Of a stretch of 64,000 bases of DNA, positions 57,519-64,000 are shown piece after piece. The notes under the pieces are model-generated. The model saw only the letters and a list, made by a program, of their open reading frames with translations, made no database searches and was not told where the DNA came from. The position numbers and the translations under genes are program-made. This stretch comes from CBDDHT01 sp965227905 (GTDB lineage: Bacteria; Pseudomonadota; Alphaproteobacteria; Rhizobiales; Methyloligellaceae). The DNA is taken from contig OZ245780.1 of the NCBI GenBank assembly GCA_965227905.1, forward strand, positions 992,001-1,056,000, given 5' to 3'. Each line of letters begins with the position of its first letter. Positions within the stretch are counted from its first letter, which is position 1.

Positions 57519-58118
57519 TCAAGATTTGTCAGCGCGCGCCTTGGCAATGATCGGAATGATCGTGTCTTTGAGCGCAGCCTCGCCGATTGGCCCGACATGC
57601 TTGTGCACGATTTGGCCCTTGCCGTTGACGATGAAGGTCTCCGGCACCCCGTAGACGCCCCAGTCAAGCGCCGCACGGCCATTGTTGTCGACCCCAACGG
57701 CAGCAAATGGATTTCCCAGATGGCCGAGAAAGCGCCGCGCCGCTGAGGCATTGTCTTTGTAGTTGATGCCGTAGATGCGTAGCGCCTTGTCCTCGGCCAG
57801 CTTCATGAGGAAGGGGTGTTCGACCCGGCAGGGCACGCACCACGATGCCCAGACGTTGATAACCGCAACTTCACCTTCCTTAAGTTGCTGGCTGCTGAAG
57901 CCCGGAACAGGCTTGCCGTTTGCGAGCAGGCCTTCCATGGGAGGCAGTTGGAACTCAGGAGCCGGTTTGCCGATCAATGCCGATGGGAGTCTTGAGGGAT
58001 CGCCTGAAAACAGAGCCACCAGGAACAGGCCGGCGAGTGCAGCGAACAAAATGAACGGCAACGCCATGCGCAAAGGTCGGCGTGGCTTTGCGGTCACCTC
58101 GGGTGTCGTTTCGCTCAT
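57519..58118 (-). CDS. ccmG: Cytochrome c biogenesis thioredoxin CcmG/DsbE
   Basis: 199 residues. One membrane anchor at about 18-38, then a periplasmic thioredoxin fold with the redox pair Cys94 and Cys97 (WASWCVPCRVEHPF) and GVYGVPETFIV with the cis-Pro and the Glu typical of CcmG. It reduces the heme-binding cysteines of apocytochrome c. It lies 8 bases after ccmD. Confidence 0.95.
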   Translation of the reverse strand: MSETTPEVTAKPRRPLRMALPFILFAALAGLFLVALFSGDPSRLPSALIGKPAPEFQLPPMEGLLANGKPVPGFSSQQLKEGEVAVINVWASWCVPCRVEHPFLMKLAEDKALRIYGINYKDNASAARRFLGHLGNPFAAVGVDNNGRAALDWGVYGVPETFIVNGKGQIVHKHVGPIGEAALKDTIIPIIAKARADKS

Positions 58119-58126
58119 GGGGTCGC

Positions 58127-58309
58127 TCAGTCCTCGGACTTTCCGGTTCGCGCCGACCGCCGCGTCATGCCTTGGTCTTCCAACTCATCCAATATGCGGC
58201 GTTGACGCCTTGCATCGGTAACGATCCAGCCGATAAGCAATGTCAGCACGACCACCACAACACCGTAGGATGCCCAGATATAGGCAGCGTGACGCCCTAG
58301 ATCCATCAT
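58127..58309 (-). CDS. ccmD: Heme exporter protein CcmD
   Basis: 60 residues, the usual small size. One membrane segment (HAAYIWASYGVVVVVLTLLIGW) followed by a basic, charged tail (DARRQRRILDELEDQG). CcmD helps release heme-bound CcmE from the CcmABC transporter. The ATG overlaps the ccmC stop by 4 bases. Confidence 0.9.
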   Translation of the reverse strand: MMDLGRHAAYIWASYGVVVVVLTLLIGWIVTDARRQRRILDELEDQGMTRRSARTGKSED

Positions 58310-59046
58310 GCTGTCTGTATCCCTGCGGCGCTTTCGACCCTGCGGACCTGCATTGCCTGAATGCGCCGTCTCAAGATCTCAGCGCGCATTGCCATGAGAT
58401 GCAGGACGAAAAAGAGGCAGGTGAATGCAATTGCCATCACAATCAGCGGCGTCAGCATCGACGAGTGAATTGTCGGCCCATCAAGCCGGATGACGCTGGC
58501 TGGCTGATGGAGGGTGCTCCACCAATCCACCGAAAACTTGATGATCGGGACATTGATGAAGCCGACAATTGCGAGAATTGCCGTCGTGCGGCCGGCACGC
58601 GAAGGCTCTTCGATCGCCTGCCAAAGGGCCATCAGCCCGAGGTAGAGGAAGAAAAGCACCAGAACCGAGGTCAGCCGTGCATCCCAAACCCAGTAGGTGC
58701 CCCACATGGGTTTGCCCCAAAGCGAGCCTGTCACCAGAGCGAGCAACGTGAAACATGCGCCAATCGGTGCGGCCGTTTTGGCCGATACGTCCGCGAGCGG
58801 ATGGCGCCAGATCAGCGAGACGATGCTCGACACCGCAATGAATGAATAGCCCATCATTGCCAGCCAGGCGCATGGCACATGGATGAACATGATGCGTACG
58901 GTTTCGCCCTGCTGGTAGTCCGGTGGTGCAACAAAAAAGGTCAGGTAGAGGCCTACAACAAACAGTATGACCGTTGCACCGGTCAACCAGGGCAGCACGG
59001 CGCCCGAAAAACGCATGAACAGGGTCGGATTTGCAAATCTTTGCAT
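58306..59046 (-). CDS. ccmC: Heme-handling membrane protein CcmC
   Basis: 246 residues with six membrane segments. The tryptophan-rich heme-handling motif is WGTYWVWDARLTS, and WWSTLHQPAS is the family end motif; flanking His residues bind heme axially. With CcmA, CcmB and CcmD it loads heme onto CcmE. CcmE, CcmF and CcmH are not in the window. A 71-base gap separates it from ccmB. Confidence 0.95.
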   Translation of the reverse strand: MQRFANPTLFMRFSGAVLPWLTGATVILFVVGLYLTFFVAPPDYQQGETVRIMFIHVPCAWLAMMGYSFIAVSSIVSLIWRHPLADVSAKTAAPIGACFTLLALVTGSLWGKPMWGTYWVWDARLTSVLVLFFLYLGLMALWQAIEEPSRAGRTTAILAIVGFINVPIIKFSVDWWSTLHQPASVIRLDGPTIHSSMLTPLIVMAIAFTCLFFVLHLMAMRAEILRRRIQAMQVRRVESAAGIQTA

Positions 59047-59117
59047 CGCTTTACCGATCTACTCTCATTCGTGATGCAGCCATTCTAACAGTGAAAACGT
59101 GCGCTGCGTTAACGCGT

Positions 59118-59786
59118 TCAACTAAGGTTGACGCGAATTGCCGCGGCTGCGGCAATTGGCGACAGTACGACCGTTGCAAGACTAAGCGCCACCAGGATCA
59201 TGAACGACGTTCCAAAGGGCGCCGGCCCGACAATCACGGCATTTACCGCCGAAACACCAAAGATCAGCGTCGGAATGTAAAGCGGCAGGATAAGCAGTGA
59301 CATGAGTAATCCGCCACGCCGGATACCAAGGGTCAAGGCTGCTCCAATGCTTCCCAGGAAACTGATCGCTGGCGTCCCGACAATCATCGTGAGTAGCAAC
59401 GGCCCGAAAGCCTCCAGCGGCAAATTAAGCAAAAGGCCCAATATTGGCGCGGTCAAGACGAGCGGGATGGACGTGGAAATCCAATGGGCAAGGGATTTAG
59501 CCGCCGCCACCAGTTCCAATGGCATGGTTCCGAGCGACATGCATTCCAGGGTGCCGTCCTCGAAATCGTTGTGAAAAATCCGATCGACCGAAAGAAGCAC
59601 GCTTAGAAGCAAGGCCACCCACAGGAGACCCGGTGCAATTCGTGAAAGCAGATTGAGGTCGGGTCCTAGTCCCAAGGGAAGAATCACGACGACCAGGAGA
59701 TAGAAGCCCAGAGCTGTGCTGATGGCGCCGCCCTCGCGAAAAGCGAGGCGAAGATCGCGCGCGACAAGTTTCACGAACGGCTTCAT
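59118..59786 (-). CDS. ccmB: Heme exporter permease CcmB
   Basis: 222 residues from ATG 59786, which overlaps the ccmA stop by 4 bases. Six membrane segments; FHNDFEDGTLECMSLG and SLAHWISTSIPLVLTAPILGLLLNL are family blocks. It forms the membrane part of the CcmAB ABC transporter whose ATP use releases holo-CcmE. Confidence 0.95.
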   Translation of the reverse strand: MKPFVKLVARDLRLAFREGGAISTALGFYLLVVVILPLGLGPDLNLLSRIAPGLLWVALLLSVLLSVDRIFHNDFEDGTLECMSLGTMPLELVAAAKSLAHWISTSIPLVLTAPILGLLLNLPLEAFGPLLLTMIVGTPAISFLGSIGAALTLGIRRGGLLMSLLILPLYIPTLIFGVSAVNAVIVGPAPFGTSFMILVALSLATVVLSPIAAAAAIRVNLS

Positions 59787-60400
59787 GGCGTCGCCGGTCC
59801 CTGGCCGAGTATCAGAGTTTGGTCGAACTCCAGACCGAGATCGGCATGGGTTGCTGCGGCGAGAATGCCACCGTCCGCCAGATGATCCTGCATGATCTGG
59901 GACAGGATCGCACGGGATGCATCGTCCAGCGACACGGAAGGTTCGTCCAGGAACCATATGGTGCGGCGGGCAACGACGAGGCGGGCAAGGCCGAGGCGGC
60001 GGCTCTGACCCGCCGAGAGGTACCCCGCTGGAATGTCGGCCAGATCGGCCAGATGCAGGCGTGTGAGGCTGTCTTTGATGTCGTCGCCGCCAAGATACTG
60101 GCACCAGAAATCCAGGTTTTCAGCAACGGTCAGTGCGCGCTTGATCCCATTCAGATGTCCGACAAAGTGACATTGTTCGGACACGGTCGCCTCAGGCAGG
60201 CCGCCTTCCAGATCGATGCTGCCTTCGGAATGTGGAATAAGGCCAGCCAATGTCCGCAATAGGCTGGTCTTGCCGGCGCCATTCGGGCCGCGCAGGAGAA
60301 GTCCGGTTCCCGCATCGATCGCAAGCGACAGTCCTTGGAATACGGTCCGACCGCCCCGCATACAGGCAAGATCTTTGGCGACTAGCTGCATGAATCCCAT
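59783..60400 (-). CDS. ccmA: Heme exporter ATPase CcmA
   Basis: 205 residues; ATG 60391 is an alternative three codons later. ABC ATPase with Walker A RGPNGAGKTSLLR, signature YLSAGQSRRLGLARL, Walker B TIWFLDEPSVSLD and the switch His in AAATHADLG. It powers the CcmAB transporter. It is the first gene of the leftward ccmABCDG operon, divergent from acnA. Confidence 0.95.
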   Translation of the reverse strand: MGFMQLVAKDLACMRGGRTVFQGLSLAIDAGTGLLLRGPNGAGKTSLLRTLAGLIPHSEGSIDLEGGLPEATVSEQCHFVGHLNGIKRALTVAENLDFWCQYLGGDDIKDSLTRLHLADLADIPAGYLSAGQSRRLGLARLVVARRTIWFLDEPSVSLDDASRAILSQIMQDHLADGGILAAATHADLGLEFDQTLILGQGPATP

Positions 60401-60718
60401 TCAATGGTGATAACCGCCATCCGGTATTGGATGGCAAAGACCAGCTATAAATCAAAGCCGCGCGCAGTTGCCTTGACATTTACGGTCCATCGGGACGGTC
60501 ACAATTCGATCATTAGCCTTGGCACCACGGCGGGTCCTGGTTATATGAGGCATTGCCCATGTGACGCCAGCGCAAAAACGGGTTGGCCGAATGGCGCATC
60601 AGGGCAGTCCCGATGCACTTCACAGTGGGGCGCCGCTTGCGACCTCGCCATCTCCTCGGCCTCTCTCCCTCCGTCGGCACACCGGCGGCGCGGCACATCG
60701 ATAGCGCGAGGAGAACCC
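60401..60718. other. Divergent ccmA-acnA region with a perfect inverted repeat
   Basis: 318 bases. GCCATCC (60416-60422), a 6-base spacer and GGATGGC (60429-60435) form a perfect inverted repeat 16 bases upstream of the ccmA start; it could be a regulator site or a leader hairpin. TTGACA at 60473-60478 is a possible -35 box for acnA, but no matching -10 was found. An open frame continues from here into acnA without family support. Confidence 0.45.
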
Positions 60719-63418
60719 ATGTCGCCACAAAACACGCAATCCCTGGACAGCTTCAATGCCCGCCGAACCCTTGATGTTGAGGGGCAGACCTACACCTATT
60801 TCAGTCTTGTCGAAGCGGAAAAGAACGGTCTGGCCGGTATCTCGACGCTGCCGTTTTCTCTCAAAGTCTTGCTGGAAAACCTGCTGCGCCACGAAGATGG
60901 CCGCTCGGTAACCGCCGAAGACATCAAGGCCATGTCGACCTGGTTACAGGAGCGGCGCTCGAGCCAGGAGATTGCCTTTCGCCCGGCCCGTGTCTTGATG
61001 CAGGATTTTACCGGCGTTCCTGCTGTCGTCGATCTCGCGGCCATGCGTGACGCCATGGCGTCCATGGGTGGCGATCCAGGCAAGATCAATCCATTGGTCC
61101 CTGTGGATCTGGTGATCGACCACTCGGTAATGGTCGACCATTTTGGAACCGGCGACTCGTTCAAGCGCAACGTTGACCGAGAATATGAGCGGAACCAGGA
61201 GCGCTATCAATTCCTGAGCTGGGGTGCAAAAGCCTTCGATAACTTCCGCGTCGTACCGCCGGGAACAGGCATTTGCCATCAGGTCAATCTGGAGTATCTG
61301 GCGCAGACGGTTTGGACGAAGCAGGTCGGGGATGAGGTGATTGCCTATCCCGATTCACTCGTCGGTACCGATAGTCATACGACGATGGTGAACGGTCTCT
61401 CAGTCCTCGGGTGGGGTGTCGGCGGTATCGAGGCCGAGGCTGCAATGCTCGGCCAGCCGATTTCGATGCTTATTCCTGAAGTCATAGGCTTCAAGCTCTC
61501 AGGCAAGCTTAATGAGGGCATGACGGCAACCGATCTGGTTCTGACCGTAACCGAGATGTTGCGGGCAAAGGGCGTGGTCGGCAAGTTCGTGGAGTTCTAT
61601 GGGCCCGGTCTCGATCACCTTTCGCTCGAAGATCAGGCGACGATCTCCAACATGGCGCCGGAGTATGGTGCAACCTGCGGTTTCTTCCCGGTCGATGCCG
61701 AGACCATTCACTATCTGAAGGCGACAGGACGGTCGGGCGACCGTGTTGCCCTGGTGGAGGCTTATGCAAAAGCCCAGGGTATGTGGCGCGACAGCGACAC
61801 GACCGAGCCGCAGTTTACCGATTCACTCGCGCTCGAGCTCTCGGAGGTCGAGCCATCCATCGCCGGCCCGAAACGTCCGCAGGACAGGGTCGCATTGAAA
61901 TCGGCAGCATCGTCATTTTCATCGGTGATGGGGTCCGAGTTCCAGAAACCTGGTGAAACGGACAAACGCGTGCCGGTAGCGGGACGCGATCATGATCTCG
62001 GACATGGCGATGTCGTCATTGCCGCAATCACGTCATGCACGAACACGTCCAACCCGTCGGTTCTGATTGCTGCCGGGCTCGTCGCGCGCAATGCTGTGCA
62101 GCGTGGACTCAAGGTCAAACCCTGGGTCAAGACATCGCTCGCTCCCGGCAGTCAGGTTGTAACCGACTATCTGACAGCAGCAGGCCTGCAGAACGATCTC
62201 GACGCACTCGGATTCGATCTCGTCGGCTATGGCTGCACGACTTGTATTGGAAACTCTGGTCCCTTGCCGGAAGAGATTTCCGAGGCCATCGCAGAGAACG
62301 ATCTCGTTGCCTGCTCTGTCTTGTCAGGCAATCGGAACTTTGAGGGCCGGGTCAATCCGGACGTCAAAGCGAACTATCTGGCGTCTCCTCCGCTTGTGGT
62401 TGCCTATGCTCTGGCAGGCAGTCTCAACATCGATCTCACGACAGAGCCTCTCGGCGAAGATGCTGACGGGAATGCCGTATATCTGAAAGATATCTGGCCC
62501 ACCTCATTGGAGATCGCCGATCTCGTGCGCTCATGCGTCACGGCTGACATGTTCGCCAAGCGCTATGCCGATGTGTTCAAGGGCGATGAGCAGTGGCAGA
62601 AGATCGCGTCCGGTGGCGGTATTACGTATGGCTGGTCCATGGGTTCCACCTATGTGCAGAACCCTCCCTACTTTGAGGATATGGGCCGTGAGCCGGAACC
62701 GATTACAGACGTCAAGAATGCCCGTGTCCTTGGGTTATTTCTCGATTCGATCACGACCGACCATATCTCTCCTGCCGGTGCCATCGCGAAGGACGGACCG
62801 GCCGGAAACTATCTGGTCGAGCATCAGGTCGGTCCACGAGAGTTCAACTCCTATGGATCGCGGCGCGGCAACCACCAGATCATGATGCGCGGCACATTCG
62901 CCAATATCCGAATCAAGAACCAGATGGTCGTCGGAACCGAAGGCGGAACGACCGTCCATCACCCATCCGGCGAACGCATGTCGATTTACGATGCGGCGAT
63001 GCGTTATCGCAGCGAAGACGTCCCATTGGTCGTATTCGCCGGCAAGGAATATGGCACAGGTTCGAGCAGGGACTGGGCGGCCAAGGGAACGCGACTTCTG
63101 GGCGTTAGGGCCGTTGTTGCTCAGTCTTTCGAGCGCATCCACCGCTCGAATTTGGTCGGCATGGGTGTCCTGCCGCTTCAATTTAGTGAAGGGGATTCCT
63201 GGCAGTCTCTCGGCATTCAAGGCGATGAGGTCGTTACGATCGAAGGTCTCGATTCACTGAATCCGAGACAGAACGTGATGGCCTCGATCACCTATGCCGA
63301 CGGTTCGACGCGCGAGGTTGAACTGGTGTCACGCATCGATACGGATGACGAACTCGAATATTTCGAGCATGGCGGCATTCTGCAGTATGTGCTGAGAAAT
63401 CTTGCCGAAGCCGCCTAG
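60719..63418 (+). CDS. acnA: Aconitate hydratase A
   Basis: 899 residues from ATG 60719 (GAGGAG upstream), the family length. The [4Fe-4S] ligands are Cys440 (TSCTNTSNPSV), Cys506 and Cys509 (GCTTCIGNSG). GTDSHTTMVNGLSVLGWGVGG and the C-terminal swivel-domain block GTGSSRDWAAKGT are present. It interconverts citrate and isocitrate in the TCA cycle; AcnA-type enzymes can also bind RNA when the cluster is lost. The pairing with ccmA in divergent orientation is typical of Hyphomicrobiales. It has its own terminator. Confidence 0.97.
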   Translation: MSPQNTQSLDSFNARRTLDVEGQTYTYFSLVEAEKNGLAGISTLPFSLKVLLENLLRHEDGRSVTAEDIKAMSTWLQERRSSQEIAFRPARVLMQDFTGVPAVVDLAAMRDAMASMGGDPGKINPLVPVDLVIDHSVMVDHFGTGDSFKRNVDREYERNQERYQFLSWGAKAFDNFRVVPPGTGICHQVNLEYLAQTVWTKQVGDEVIAYPDSLVGTDSHTTMVNGLSVLGWGVGGIEAEAAMLGQPISMLIPEVIGFKLSGKLNEGMTATDLVLTVTEMLRAKGVVGKFVEFYGPGLDHLSLEDQATISNMAPEYGATCGFFPVDAETIHYLKATGRSGDRVALVEAYAKAQGMWRDSDTTEPQFTDSLALELSEVEPSIAGPKRPQDRVALKSAASSFSSVMGSEFQKPGETDKRVPVAGRDHDLGHGDVVIAAITSCTNTSNPSVLIAAGLVARNAVQRGLKVKPWVKTSLAPGSQVVTDYLTAAGLQNDLDALGFDLVGYGCTTCIGNSGPLPEEISEAIAENDLVACSVLSGNRNFEGRVNPDVKANYLASPPLVVAYALAGSLNIDLTTEPLGEDADGNAVYLKDIWPTSLEIADLVRSCVTADMFAKRYADVFKGDEQWQKIASGGGITYGWSMGSTYVQNPPYFEDMGREPEPITDVKNARVLGLFLDSITTDHISPAGAIAKDGPAGNYLVEHQVGPREFNSYGSRRGNHQIMMRGTFANIRIKNQMVVGTEGGTTVHHPSGERMSIYDAAMRYRSEDVPLVVFAGKEYGTGSSRDWAAKGTRLLGVRAVVAQSFERIHRSNLVGMGVLPLQFSEGDSWQSLGIQGDEVVTIEGLDSLNPRQNVMASITYADGSTREVELVSRIDTDDELEYFEHGGILQYVLRNLAEAA

Positions 63419-63460
63419 ATACGAAACCAATCTGCCGACAGTATCGGTCTGCACTCATGC

Positions 63461-63502
63461 ACTCCTCTCCTTGGTCACACGGTCCGGGAGGGGAGTGTTT
63501 TC
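63461..63502 (+). terminator. Rho-independent terminator of acnA
   Basis: ACTCCTCTCC (63461-63470) and GGAGGGGAGT (63487-63496) pair over 10 bases with one G-T wobble, and GTTTTCG follows. It is 43 bases past the acnA stop. Confidence 0.75.
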
Positions 63503-63699
63503 GTTGATGGGGATAAGAGGTGAAGTAGGTCGTCTCTATCGGAAAATCGTTTCTCTCAATATCACAGTATTCCAGCAATCTCTCACTCAGTCGTGACTAG
63601 CAATTGAGGGTTCAAATCGGGATACTGGATTCTCATTTGCTGAGGGGGGACATCTCAGCGCGATTTTTTGGCATGGACAACGTTGGATCCAAATCTAAA

Positions 63700-64000
63700 A
63701 TGACGAGCAAAATTGCAGTCTTAGGTATTGTTCTCGCCTCAGTCACAACTTTCGCTTTAACGGCAGCTAATGCCGGAGACCGGACGGTTAAGTCGTCTGC
63801 CAAACCCGTGTTGGAGCTATACACCAGCCAAGGATGCAGCTCCTGTCCGCCCGCCGACAAACTTCTGGGCCGCTATGCGTCACGCGGTGACGTCGTAGCG
63901 CTGACGCTGCCGGTCGACTATTGGGATTATCTGGGCTGGAAGGATACTCTCGCAAACCCGATCTATTCGAACCGCCAGCGATCATATGCTAGAGCCCGTG
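63700..64000 (+). CDS. DUF1223 family thioredoxin-like protein, N-terminal part
   Basis: The gene runs off the right edge; 100 residues are visible. ATG 63700 gives a clear signal peptide (KIAVLGIVLASVTTFALTAANA); ATG 63673 would add nine residues. The conserved opening of the family follows: VLELYTSQGCSSCPPADKLL with the CxxC pair, then LTLPVDYWDYLGWKDTLANP and SNRQRSYA. DUF1223 proteins have a thioredoxin-like fold and are probably periplasmic; the function is not known. Its place after acnA is usual in rhizobia. Confidence 0.85.
   Translation, partial: MTSKIAVLGIVLASVTTFALTAANAGDRTVKSSAKPVLELYTSQGCSSCPPADKLLGRYASRGDVVALTLPVDYWDYLGWKDTLANPIYSNRQRSYARAR

Overview
The window looks like a chromosome segment of an alphaproteobacterium, most likely of the order Hyphomicrobiales (Rhizobiales). 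This is inferred from gene content and order, not from a database match. The supporting blocks are ffh-rpsP-rimM-trmD-rplS-leuC, dapF-mtaB-ftsY-yciB, ccmABCDG beside acnA, a small SRP RNA followed by dnaX-ybaB-recR, a dnaX without the usual zinc cysteines, a malyl-CoA lyase typical of ethylmalonyl-CoA pathway bacteria, and a rhizobial-type porin. GTG and TTG starts are common. No tRNA, rRNA, CRISPR array or complete insertion sequence was seen.

Layout. 1-6.3 kb: end of a LuxR-type response regulator, a dispersed inverted repeat, malyl-CoA lyase, a DUF427-adenylate cyclase fusion, a second CitE/HpcH-family lyase and a cytochrome c-cytochrome P460 fusion. 6.4-12.4 kb: a giant secreted WD40-caspase protein (14 WD repeats), then a translationally coupled pair of a membrane coiled-coil protein and a membrane-anchored ClpP/SppA-like protein. 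12.4-20.9 kb is accessory-like: a small secreted peptide, a Crp/Fnr regulator with an odd in-frame extension past its stop, a small membrane protein, a second adenylate cyclase, a cytosolic subtilisin-like protease, a PAP2/haloperoxidase-like protein with a Gly-Gly-Glu tract and a divergent SARP-like TPR regulator. A decayed copy of the ClpP-like gene lies at its right edge.

20.9-35.3 kb is housekeeping: NAD-pyrophosphatase, SRP RNA, dnaX-ybaB-recR, rmuC, def, then a long leftward operon from ffh to leuC. It includes an L19 protein carrying a C-terminal helix-hairpin-helix domain. 35.6-43.2 kb is mixed: an oxidoreductase, a flavin-binding protein, a porin, an acetyltransferase overlapping a formate/nitrite-type channel, and several small or unknown proteins. 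43.2-48.0 kb is a catabolic-looking divergon: a GntR/UTRA regulator, two AAAACTATAnAGTTTT operators, a DUF3604 metal-dependent hydrolase-like protein and a thiamine-diphosphate enzyme.

48.2-52.3 kb holds a second secreted caspase-like protein, a DUF808 membrane protein, an unknown protein and a methyltransferase. 52.5-63.4 kb is core again: dapF-mtaB-ftsY-yciB joined by ATGA overlaps, a MarR regulator, the cytochrome c maturation operon and aconitase. A DUF1223 protein runs off the right edge. Both protein parts of co-translational targeting (Ffh, FtsY) and the SRP RNA are encoded here, at three separate sites.
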